Shown here: piece after piece, positions 1 to 12,200 of the stretch
Numbering within the stretch: position 1 is the first letter of the stretch
Layout: each line of letters opens with the position of its first letter
Assembly (NCBI GenBank): GCA_037577475.1
Contig: CM075194.1
Coordinates: forward strand, 23,135,992 to 23,199,991
Origin: Chaunax sp. Z400
Lineage: Eukaryota > Chordata > Actinopteri > Lophiiformes > Chaunacidae
Length of the DNA stretch: 64,000 bases
Direction of reading: 5' to 3'
Position numbers and translations under genes: made by a program
Notes under the pieces: model-generated
What the model was told of the DNA's origin: nothing
What the model saw: the letters and a program-made list of their open reading frames with translations, nothing else
The model's database searches: none

Positions 1-135
1 ATCTTTATCTTTCCATCTTGGTCACTCCCTCTTTCTCACACCCTCTCCATCTATATCCCCCCCTCTCCATCTCTATGTCTCCATCATTATCTCTCCATCA
101 TCCTCACTCCCTCTCCATCTTTATCCCTCCATCTG
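1..135. repeat. CT-rich imperfect tandem repeat at left edge
   Basis: Repeated variants of CTCCATCTTTATC and CTCCATCATTATC fill the first 135 bases. It is a degenerate pyrimidine-rich tandem array cut by the window edge. No coding sense is seen. Confidence 0.6.
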
Positions 136-935
136 CTACAGTAAGCAGCAACATAACTGATTGGTGCCTCTAAAAATGACAGCATTCATGTGCCGGCCAA
201 TCACCAATGGACCAAAAGGGAATGAGCATTGATTTTTACTCTCATAGGTGCTGAGTTATGGCGGGGTATTGTGCACAGGAGCTCTGAGTATGAGACAAAA
301 GGATCAAGTTGAGACTACAGTCTGAGATGGGGGTTAGTTAATACCTTAAAAAACACTCCTTTGAAGACAGGGATATAAGAAAAGATGGGAGAGGGGAGGA
401 GATACGATGCAGGTAGGAAGGTAGGAATCTAATGATGTAAAGAGACTTGGATGTACAGGTACGTCTTAAAACAGTACTTGTCCTCACTGAAACAGTTTTA
501 GTCCCTTGTATTCAGTCCTCCCATTGGCCTACTGGCCATCAATAAATCCCTTCCTCATGCAATTCCAATATAAGTGATAAGGGATAATTTGAGCTAAAGA
601 GTCTGACAAAAATTAGTGATAGTGATTAGATCACTATCAGAGATAGTGTTATTTGAGCAAAATACACACAATCACCACACCCGACTCCACCCTCCCCAAC
701 GCACACACTCACAGAGAGAGGGGAGCTAAATTTTAAACTTGCGCTAAACGATTTTGCAGCTCATGTAGATTATATCATATAGGTCATTACGGTGATAGTT
801 TTTCTCAATAGAAAAAACCATCACCTTTGACAAATCTTATAGGAAGCATGCTCGTCATCTGTGAGATGAAGGCCGTTGTTAATTCTGCACGTCTAACATC
901 AAGCTTACTTCGTCAGCTGATTAAATTAATTGATT

Positions 936-3109
936 GATGAACTGTGGACCGACCTTCTGCTGTTGAACTGTAGACGGACCTAATGATGTTGAACTGTGGA
1001 AGGACCTTCTGATGTTGAACTGTGGACGGACCTTCTGCTGTTGAACTGTGGACGGACCTTCTGATGTTGAACTGTGGACGGACCTTCTAATGTTGAACTG
1101 TGGACGGACCTTCTGCTGTTGAACTGTGGACGGACCCTCTGCTGTTGAACTGTAGACAGACCTTCTGATGTTGAACTGTGGATGGACCTTCTGATGTTGA
1201 ACTGTGGACGGACCTAATGATGTTGAACTGTAGAAGGACCTTCTGATGTTGAACTGTGGACGGACCCTCTGATGTTGAACTGTGGACGGACCTAACGATG
1301 TTGAACTGTAGAAGGACCTTCTGATGTTGAACTGTGGACGGACCTTCTGATGTTGAACTGTGGACGGACCTAATGATGCTGAACTGTAGAAGGATCTTCT
1401 GATGTTGAACTGTAGAAGGACCTTCTGATGTTGAACTGTGGACGGACCTTCTGCTGTTGAACTGTGGACGGACCCTCTGCTGTTGAACTGTAGACAGACC
1501 TTCTGATGTTGAACTGTGGATGGACCTTCTGATGTTGAACTGTGGATGGACCTAATGATGTTGAACTGTAGAAGGACCTTCTGATGTTGAACTGTGGACG
1601 GACCTTCTGATGATGAACTGTGGAAGGACCTTCTGCTGTTGAACTGTGGAAGGACCTTCTGATGATGAACTGTGGACGGACCTCCTGATGTTGAACTGTG
1701 GACGGACCTTCTGCTGTTGAACTGTAGACGGACCTTCTGCTGTTGAACTGTAGACGGACCTTCTGATGTTGAACTGTGGACGGACCTGATGATGTTGAAC
1801 TGTGGACGGACCTTCTGATGTTGAACTGTGGACGGACCTAATGATGTTGAACTGTGGAAGGACCTTCTGATGATGAACTGTGGACGGACCTTCTGATGTT
1901 GAACTGTGGACGGACCTTCTGCTGTTGAACTGTAGACGGACCTTCTGATGATGAACTGTGGACGGACCTTCTGATGTTGAACTGTGGACGGACCTTCTGA
2001 TGTTGAACTGTAGACGGACCTGATGATGTTGAACTGTGGACGGACCTTCTGATGTTGAACTGTGGAAGGACCTTCTGATGATGAACTGTGGAAGGACCTT
2101 CTGATGTTGAACTGTGGACGGACCTAATGATGTTGAAATGTGGAAGGACCTTCTGATATTGAACTGTGGACGGGCCTTCTGCTGTTGAACTGCAGACAGA
2201 TCTTCTGATGTTGAACTGTGGACGGACCTTCTGATGTTGAACTGTGGAAGGACCTTCTGATGTTGAACTGTGGACGGACCTTCTGCTGTTGGACTGTGGA
2301 CGGACCATCTGCTGTTGAACTGTGGAAGGACCTTCTGATGTTGAACTGTGGACGGACCTTCTGCTGTTGAACTGTGGACGGACCTAATGATGTTGAACTG
2401 TGGACGGACCTTCTGATGTTGAACTGTGGAAGGACCTTCTGATGATGAACTGTGGACGGACCTTCTGATGTTGAACTGTGGACGGACCTTCTGCTGTTGA
2501 ACTGTAGACGGACCTTCTGATGTTGAACTGTGGACGGACCTTCTGATGTTGAAGTGTGGACGGACCTTCTGATGTTGAACTGTGGACGGACCTGATGATG
2601 TTGAACTGTGGACGGACCTTCTGATGTTGAACTGTGGACGGACCTTCTGATGTTGAACTGTGGAAGGACCTTCTGATGTTGAACTGTGAACGGACCTAAT
2701 GATGTTGAAATATGGAAGGACCTTCTGATATTGAACTGTGGACGGGCCTTCTGCTGTTGAACTGTAGACAGGCCTTCTGCTGTTGAACTGTAGACAGGCC
2801 TTCTGCTGTTGAACTGTAGACAGATCTTCTGATGTTGAACTGTGGACGGACCTTCTGATGTTGAACTGTGGAAGGACCTTCTACTGTTGAACTGTGGACG
2901 GACCATCTGCTGTTGAACTGTGGTAGGACCTTCTGATGTTTAACTGTGGACAGACCGAATGATGTTGAACTGTGGACGGACCTTCTGATGTTGAACTGTG
3001 GACGGACATTCTGATGTTGAACTGTAGATGGACCTTCTGCTGTTGAAGTGTGGACGGACCTTCTGATGTTGAACTGTGGACGGACCTTCTGCTGTTGAAC
3101 TGTGGACGG
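936..3109. repeat. 26-bp minisatellite, about 84 copies
   Basis: A tandem array of a 26-bp unit whose constant part is GTTGAACTGTGGACGGACC, followed by TTCTGAT, TTCTGCT, TAATGAT or TGATGAT variants. The length of about 2174 bp gives roughly 84 units. Point variants (GGACGG to GGAAGG or AGACAG; GTTGAAC to GATGAAC) are reused along the array. The unit has few stop codons when read on the minus strand, and 26 is not a multiple of 3, so reading frames of 156 and 260 codons arise that cycle with a 26-residue period. These are composition effects, not genes. The array sits in an eipr1 intron. Confidence 0.95.
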
Positions 3110-5706
3110 TTGCTGCTCTGCTTTGACTCGAGATACGATAGTTTTACCTAGCAGATTTGTTGCCGTAACTCATTTTTCCTTTATTTATTTAAAGGACTTC
3201 TGCTTATGCATTGTGACCATAGTGTGTTCTTCTTCTTTTGTTAATAGTGGTTGCAAACAGCCTGTAGGTGTATTACCGCCACCTTCTGGTGGTAGTACTG
3301 CATTACCACCAGGCGCCGGTAAAAACATTTTTCATGACAAAATGACAATTGTATATACTAATCGATTTTTTTATTAATTAATGACTATTGGAATATTTGA
3401 AAATCAATGCCCATTCCTAATTATCACGATGGGCACACTGTGTGAAAATTAAATTAAATTAAAGTACCCTATCTATTGTGTTTACTTTTTGTTGAGGGTT
3501 GTGTAGACCAATACATCTACTCATTTACACCTCTGGTATTTTAATTCTATTTAAAGAAATATCTTCTTATTTAGTTGATCTGGCTTTCTGTCATTTAAGT
3601 AGATTTCAGGGAGAGAAAGAGATTGACTGCTGTGCAAGCTTCATTGACTTTTACCAAGAGAGAGAGTGGCACACTGAGCTGACAGTTCATAAGCCTGTCT
3701 CAATAGAAATGCAATCTATATGGTTCCAAGGCAATATGGAGAAAATCTAGTCAGGCATGAATTTTCAACTCTACCTCTCATCTTGCCAACATTGTTTTCT
3801 GACTTCCTTTAGTCTCAATAGGCAATGCATTAGCAGCTATGAAATTCAATGACTTCATCTGCATTCTAGCCGCTGATACATACAGTCTATACAGGCTTTT
3901 AATTTGAAAGCATACTGCAGCCTTCTGTCTATAAAAGAACATTAAAAAAATTCAATTTACTGACCAACATCACTGTTAAAATATATTTTATACATCACAG
4001 TTTGGGTGATGAAAAAAAAAAACATCACTCTACTGTGCTTGTATTAATGTACTGTCTCCAGCAGAGGAAAAACACATGGAAAACACATGTGAAAACACAT
4101 CCACATTTAACCACAACTCTGTGGCTCTCATTTGAAATGCAACAGACAACGGACTCCTACACCAGAGCTGCCTGCAGTTTGTGTTGGCTGTCTGGAGAAT
4201 TCTCCATTTTGGAAACTCTGGTGATGGCATACAAATTACTTCCAAAAAAATGTCACCTACATCTTGTAAAGCTAATAAACCCTAGTTAAAAAATGCACCC
4301 AATAGCTTACCTTGTATTGCAAATAACAGTATTGTGTACAGTCTATACTGCCCCGGTGCTGCACTGTGCCCTCACAGTTTTCTTTCTGTCATACATATTT
4401 GGCATTTAAAAATCCTTTCAGAATTGTAGAGGGTTGAGATTCTTCTGTAAAACGATTTTCACCCCCTTCCCTTTTAGATGCCAACTTGATCTGTCTAATG
4501 CAGACAGCTGAAATCTAGTATCAAATGAATTTACATGCAGGAATCCAAATATTAGGGTGAGATCCTCACAAGGAGTCACAAGATGAATCTCAGAGGTCAC
4601 ATGATATTTACAGTGGCAGGAAATAAGACAAAGTAAATTCTTCTGTTATTTATGTGTCATGCCAAATATGTGTTGTCAAGTATAATATATTTTTACAGTC
4701 TCAGGCCTCTAAATGTATCAAAATAAAAGTGTGTGAAAGGAAGTGATGAGGTATTCCAAGTAGATACTGCAATATATTAGAGGTGACTCTTGTAAAAATT
4801 GGCCAGTATTCAAAGTTACTGTAGCTCCAGAAATATAGGTAGTAGCATGAAATCAGATAGACCGCCTGCTTGGCTGTAATTATAGCTACTGTTGGTTCAG
4901 TTAGCCGTGGAGCTTGTGGTCCTATAGCTGACTGGATTGCACCAAGATGGTGATTTTAGATCACGGGCTCAGGGGCTCAGCTACATTCAGATCAGTGGCC
5001 TAACTGTGATCACAGCTAGACAACAGACTGAGAGGGGATACAGCCTCCAATACCAGTGGAGGCCAGTTTGACGACAGGGGAGACTCGACATCATCACGTG
5101 GAGCCGGTATATTTTTGTATCTTACTCAGTGGTTTGAGGATTTATTTTGACCAAACCACGAGAAAGACAAACCACGACAGTTTTGGTGAGTTTTACTTCA
5201 TTTATGTCTCATTTGAATGAGGCGTATTGTACAATAACTCAACAAGGCAATGAAGTTCCTCTTAGTTTGCTAGTTTCCCTCGCTGGAGGGATTACATATG
5301 TCATCTGGCCAGGGAACGCCTTGGGATCCACGGGAAGAGCTGGAAAATGTTGCCGGTGAGAGGTACGTTTGGAATTCCCTTCTTCGTCTGTTGCCACCAT
5401 GACCCGACCGCGGATAAGAAGAAAAGATTTATTAAGAAAGATTTAATTAAACTACTTATTATATTTCTCCAAAGCTTTGGAAGCAATCAATAAAAAATGT
5501 GACAATAATAGCCAAGCCACATTTATATTAATGACTGCATCATGACTGTCTTGAATATGAGTAGTAGAAGTATAGTTTGAGTTATTAAGGGTCCTCCTAT
5601 GAACCATATCCCATACGCACAGGAGACAAACATAGAATGGCACACTGTGAATCAAGCAATAATTGCACTTGCAACACTACAAGTGCAGCTGGTAGTGTAC
5701 ACCTAC

Positions 5707-5863
5707 CAGGCAGCGTTGCTGTGGGCGCTGTCGTCTAGGTGACAGAGCAGCTCCAGGGTTTGGGGGTTGTGGGCAGAGTCGTCAGGTGACTCGAGGCTTC
5801 CCGTCTCCCAATCAGAGGGCATCCGCCATACTGCTGCACAGGACACCACCCGACTGTCACTGG
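5707..5863 (-). CDS. eipr1: eipr1 coding exon 4
   Basis: 157 nt. The acceptor is CTCCTCCAG just above 5863 and the donor is GTAGGT starting at 5706. It completes a split Thr codon (A from exon 3 plus CC) and encodes TSDSRVVSCAAVWRMP onward to DDSAHSNAA, ending with TG of the next Cys codon. This is the start of the WD40 propeller. Reading on past the donor meets TAG at once, which supports the splice. Confidence 0.93.
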
Positions 5864-6114
5864 CTGGAGGAGGACAATACACACACACAGAGTCATTCAC
5901 AGTTTTTTAGAGTGCAGTGTGTGTGTGTGTGTGTGTTTGGTGAACAGGCGCTAATGTGGGGACGTGAATACACTTTCTTCCAAATCAACATCCCAAATGA
6001 GATATTTTGGCACATCCACACTAGAGCTGTTAATTGGAACCAGTGAAGTAAATTAAGGATTGATACAGTAATTGGACTGAAAGTCTGAGGCTGGAGGGCA
6101 TAACCAATCACACA

Positions 6115-6212
<98 letters not shown>

Positions 6213-9200
6213 AATTTCTTTGTGGTGTTCATATTGACAGTGTGTGGGCAGGCGTTAGGCTATGAAACACTGGCATAAAGCTTATTTGCTGAATTAAAAG
6301 GCAGCACGGTGCGAGTGCAGAGGCTCTTGAGTGGTTTTAGACAGCCTTGCACTCGGAGTACGTGGGCAAGTAATCATCTTGAACAAAAGCCTTTCCTTTC
6401 TCGCATATTCGAGAGCAAATAGGCGGTTATATGGAAATGCTAAATGAACGCAACTGTGTATGCGTGTTCATTACACCTGCGTTCATGCGTGTATATCTTT
6501 TTGTGAGTGTGTGATGTGTGCAGCAGTGCATATAGTTGGCTGTCTGAGCTTCAGCCCTGTCCAGAGTGGCTGTAATCTTGTGAATTGAGGGGAAAAAGAT
6601 GAGAGGGAGGGAGGGAAGAGGCGAGTGGCGGGTGGTGTCTACCCCTAAAGGCCTCACCGAACTCCCTGCATCAACCTCCCCATGCCAATTCCTCATTAGC
6701 AAAATGCATTCCTGAGCCACTAACCTTAATGCAATTCTAATAACAACCTGGAAAACAAACCTCAACAATCGAACAGCGCTTTGAAGAAATGAAGAATGTC
6801 CTCATATTATCCCCAAATGGGCAATATAGTTTGTGGTCATCACTTAATTATTGACACCACATTGAGACTTAACATTGTAATTGGGCCAAAATTGTTACCG
6901 CATGTGCTAATGATAAGGAAGGCCACATCCATGCCACCATTTTGCCGAAGTAAAAGTCGCATTTCTTAAAGCCGTGGCAGCGCATGGCTCTTTCAACAGA
7001 GAGTTATAGGCACAATAAAATGAGACTGTTAATCGAGCCATTGGTGCTTGAAGATGGTTCTTCTTGTTCTGAACTCTAAATCAGTGCTGAGGTATGAAAT
7101 ATCAACGTGAATGTCATGCATCAAAATGTAAGGATGACACGTCTGAATTAAATGGTTCCAAATCACAAAGGTGATACTTATGGTTCTATCAGGGTTTTAC
7201 TGCATGTTCTGTGTCACCTGAATGCTTTCCCCCTCTACTTACAATCCCGTCTAAGTGCAGCATAGAAAACCTAAACCACTTGTGAATTTGTACAATTACA
7301 ACAACATAAAGCACAGACAATGTGCGTGTGACCTTGAACGATTTTCTCCTGCCTCACAGTGACTTTGCAGTAGCAGCTATTATCCTTTATTTGGGTCATC
7401 ATGTTCACACATTAGTATTGATTCTATCAGAGTCTGAACATGACTTCTAGCGCTGTTGCTACTGTTGCACCTGTGAGGACAGATTGGCTGTTATTGACCG
7501 CCTGTTAAAAGCCAATTACATGTCATGATTTACGACTAAACTCTATGAGATCATTAGATGGAAGAGACAAACACAAAGAGAAAAGAAGAGGAAGATACGG
7601 GTATGCAAAAAAAAAGGGACAAAGACAGAAAAACAAATGGAAAGAAAAGAAATAGAAACAGGATGTCTAAAAAGTGGTTGAACGGAGTCGGAGGCAGATG
7701 GAAACAGTAGGACTCACTTTTGTTATAGCAGGTGGTAAGCACAGCCTTATCGGCAGGACTGGCGCCAATGTGCCATATCTCCCCAGCTTGGTGCAGAAGG
7801 ACATTCTTATTAATGATGTTATTCTCATCATCAAAGTCAATGATGTGTATCTGGAAGAAACACAGAGAGGAGAGATGCTTGAGGATGAAGCTGGAGTTGA
7901 AATACTGCATGCACCTCTATGGGCAGAGCCACTAGAATCATTATCTCCACCAAAGAGGAGGTGATGTTTTTGTGTGTGCTTGTTGGTTGGTTGGTTTGTT
8001 TGTTTGTTTGTTTGTCAGAAAGATTACACAAAAACTCATTTCCACACAAAGAAACCAATGAAAGCTTGGTCTTGATCTGGATTTCATTTTTTCATTCTCC
8101 CTAATTACACAAAGACTACTGCGCCAGTTTCCACTAAACTTTTAGTGGTGGTCTAGAGCTGCTCTATTGGAGAGTGTTTTAAGATAACATTTGCTGTGAT
8201 TTGTCGCTACCTAAATAAAAACTACTTGACTTTGCCCGACTGTCTACCATCGATTGTCTACTGTTTTATACTCAGCTACATCATCCCTCTCTACTTCAAT
8301 GTGTTTCCCAGTTAAAATAAAGCTCAAATTAATGAATATATCATGTTATTTACTAATTATTCATAAATAAGAAGGAAAGAAAGTGTGGATCTGACTTCTT
8401 CCATGCAAATCTAATTCTGTCTAAGACACTGAACCATCATGAGAAACCATGTGGATTTGACCACCTGCATTTCCACTGCTGTTTCTCTGTCTGTTCGTTA
8501 GCAGAATATTTCAGTTCTTAATGGATTTCAATGACATTTAATAAAAGGTGGCCCTTGGAATGGGGAGAGGCGATTAGATTTTGAAGAAGCTCCAGATGCA
8601 GGAATTCTTTTGCAGCGTTTGTGAAGGTATGTGCTCTCTGGATGCCTCGCCTTGAATAATGTCACTGAAAAACTGCACTTGAATCTCATTATTAGAATTT
8701 GCATTGTTGAACTGGAATAATTGCTTTGAAATTGAATTTTTTTGGTTTGAATTGAATTCCAATAAAGTTGAAGCTTAATGTAAAATAATGAATTATCATC
8801 CATCTGCTCTTAAACAGTATCCGGCACTCTAAAAATTCAGCTCTCTGTATACTTCTACACTCTCCAAAGTCAGATTCAGTTATTGAAATTCAATGTCAGT
8901 TACCGAGACATACATCTGGTCATTGAGCAACCAAGAGCAGGTTCTCAGAACTCCTTTTTGACCAATCAGCACCTGACTGTGGCCCGGTGGAATGTGAGGT
9001 AATAGGTAGCAAAGGACCTGACAGGCTGGCCTTTCTTTTCTCCATTTTCATCATGTCATATTATTATTGTATTTAGCTCCTACCTGTCAGGATGTGTTTT
9101 ATATTACCCCTTTGTGTAAATGTATAGCAATATCTGAACAGTATTCTGCTGTAAACTCCCATGCAATCTGGGAGAAAGAATATGATTACAGAAATTTAAG

Positions 9201-12200
9201 AGAATAACAGTATTTACAGGTATGTACTCTAAACTTACCTGTAAACCGCAGAGCATCATGGGAAGGTGAAAGAAATTTTTAATAATAAAACAGATGCTAC
9301 AGCACGCTCTGCCTTTGACACAGATGTCCAGAGCTGCATTGTTAAGGCAACCTCCACTGAGTAATACGGCCATTTTCATTATGCCGTGTGTTCGTCCAGA
9401 CATCCATACATAACTGTTGCGATGGGGGTGTGGTCTATCTACATCTCCTCAAAAACTGATGGACAGAATTTAATGAAATTTCACACATGCTTTGTAGGGG
9501 CCCTAAAAGTGTGAATCTCATTTCTTCATTTTACATTTTTAGGCACATTTGAACTTCAGTGACTTTTTACATCATTCTGCTATTATTCTGCTATGACAGA
9601 GGTTATGGTCTATGTACATAAGCACAGAATGAGTTTTTCCAGTAGTGGCTGCATCGATGACATTCGACTCAAAACTTTCTAGTTCACCCTTAAAGTGTCA
9701 AAATGTTAGGAAATAAGATACACTTATCCTTATCAAAGTGTGTTAGTAATTTTAATTACTTTTTTTATTAGTTACCTTTTAGCATTGGTGTTATTATTAT
9801 TAGAAGTAGAAATGCTGGCTCGTGTCGTAAAGTGCTTTCAGCAGTCAATCAGACTATAAAGGTGCTGTATAAGTACGGCACATTTACCATTTCAGTCGTA
9901 GTAACATAAATTATCATTATATACAGATACAGACAGTATATTGAAAAACAATATACATCCTGTTTATATACAGTAATTTACTGACAAATCTGTGAGGAGT
10001 ACTGTGCTGTACATTTCCAAGAATACATTAATGAACCATTTATTTATTCCATGTAATATACTTTAATTTTAAATACAGTCAGAAACTGTAGAAAATACGG
10101 TACTTCACAGGTAAAACAGCTGCCAGTAATTATACTAAATTTAGAATGAAAGGTTTTACAGTGTAGATTTAGTGCTTGGGTTTGTACCAATGAAAAGACT
10201 TCGCCCCTTGTTACAAAAAGTAGGTGATGTGTAGCGCTTATTTTAGACAGGAGGATTATGTTCCCAGTGATATGATGGAGTTCAGGACCATTTGCTCAGT
10301 ATTGGACTGGTAGTAGTGGTAATATCGGCACATCCCTAATGTTAACCTGCCCAGTTCTCCACTGGTTCTCTTCACACAGCACAACACAAGTTATTTCTTC
10401 TGGCTTTTATCTTTTCTCATCCACTGTTACCATGGAAATGGATCAGACACAAACTCAAATAATTTCTCTCTAACAAGCAAAGACATAAGACTATAGTTTT
10501 AACATAGAACAGATATTCCAAATATCTAGCTCCCACTAGTCGTTAGTATTGCTCAAACTGAGTTCCAGCTGTAAGAACTAAATATGAACAGTGAGCTCTG
10601 AATGCCTCATATAGTGAGTTTATATTTCAGTGAGGATCAAATATAGTTTCAGAGCAATTAATTCTATTTCATAATACTACATTCAGGTTCAAGATTTTCA
10701 ATGCAATAATTCAAATTAAACAATACAAATGTAAATGATATATGATTCATTTTCTACTGATACATGTTTCTGCTCATAGACCTCCCAAACACACTAGCCA
10801 TAGTTCAAAGCTAAACTCACTGGAAGAGGGTTTGTCGTTCTATTATGACAGGAGACGTTATTTCAAGTTAGCCATCTTTTTGGTCCTTTTTCTACCTGAC
10901 AACTTCAAAGACCTGAAGATTTTTCATCTTGATACGACCTTTAAAGCAACGATTAAGTCACTTTTAGAACTGGATTCATGGGAATTCTGGATATTAAATG
11001 GAGGAGGAGGAAGTTGGAGGAAAAGGGTACAGCAAAAATTGATTAAAAGCTCATTCCATCCCTGGCAAAAGGAGGCAGGGCATGAGGTTCATTATCAGAG
11101 AGACCTTTTAGGTCAGAGTTTTAATTGTGTACTTTAAAATAAACATATATTCTGTAATCAAACTACCAGTACCAGATGAGTATAGCTGAGCTAACTCTAA
11201 TTTTGCATGTCTTGTTTAGATCTGCAAAGTGTATATCTAATAAATTCAGCATAATGAAGCAGGCCTGCAAAAACATACTGTAGAAAACATTTCCTTTTTG
11301 CAGTATTAGAAGAATGGAACGCAATCTTAATGGACCAATGGTGAAAAATATTTACTGAGAATCCCAAAATCCTGTATTTACCGTGGTGCTAATATATATA
11401 TATATATTAGCACCATATATATATATATGTTTTTTTATTATTAATTTTGTTTTTATTTATTTATTTTTTCAGAAGAAAAGTTCAACCTTTTTATGGGATA
11501 TACACATTTTCTTTTTTGTGTTAGAGTGAGAGTGAGATTGACAAAATAAATACCACTCTCATGTCTGTAAGCTAAAAAAAGAAAAGAAAAGTTTGTGTCC
11601 AAGGATACAGATGCTCCCTAAAAAATGTAAAGGTGAAGTAAATTGAAGAAACCAATTATGAGATGCACACATTTTGGACCCATACAAGGCATCTGTGAAA
11701 TGTCATTGAATTCTGTCCCGTGGTTTTTGAGACGTGGGGTTAGAGAGTTAGGAAGAAAGTCGGTTTAGATGACTATTCATATGGGGCCTGGGGACTCTGA
11801 TGTCTTTAAGCAGCAGAGACATAGTGTGTGTTTGAATACGATTTAGTGAAGATGTTGGTTGTTGGGTCATTTTATTGCAGTCCTTTTAAACAAAGCAGCT
11901 CAACAACAGAGTGCTCACTTTTAAAAACTTAATGCTTGTCGTATTAAGCACCCAAAAATGGATCATATTATTTGGTCACACCTGAGCTTGGTCACTGCTG
12001 GCCTCGGCTAAAGCACAACCTCAGTTTTCCTGGTTCCAACTTATTTCTTTCACATCCATAAGAAGCAGCATGAGGATCTTCAAGGATGCATAAAGCCTTC
12101 TTCAGACCAAAGATTCGTGGTGAAACTACTCGCAATGCGCCAGTCTGTTCACTTTACATCAATATCCCCATAGCAACAACTCTGTGCGTCTGTTTTAACC

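Larger units (their letters stand above)
1..5706 (-). other. eipr1: eipr1 intron 4 (incomplete)
   Basis: This lies downstream of eipr1 exon 4 on the minus strand, so it is intron up to the window edge. I looked for the next WD40 exon (expected to continue the Cys-Val-Val-Trp stretch) and did not see it. Contents are the CT-rich edge repeat, the 26-bp minisatellite at 936-3109, and otherwise AT-rich sequence with no gene signal from about 3110 to 5706. Confidence 0.65.
5864..7717 (-). other. eipr1: eipr1 intron 3
   Basis: Bounded by donor GTGAGT (7717) and acceptor AG (5864-5865). It holds a (TG)n tract at 5917-5936 and a compound (CA)n(GA)n tract at 6108-6210. The stretch about 6790-7100 is free of visible repeats and could be conserved non-coding DNA. 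No exon signal is seen. Confidence 0.8.

Noticed and set aside
3271..3300. CTCF-like CCGCCACCTTCTGG just after the minisatellite
   Set aside because: It deviates from the core consensus at one fixed position and sits in sequence resembling a common fish repeat.
10742..11137. 131-codon plus-strand frame, the longest non-repeat chance frame in eipr1 intron 2
   Set aside because: No recognisable domain, no splice or promoter context, and low-complexity AT-rich surroundings.
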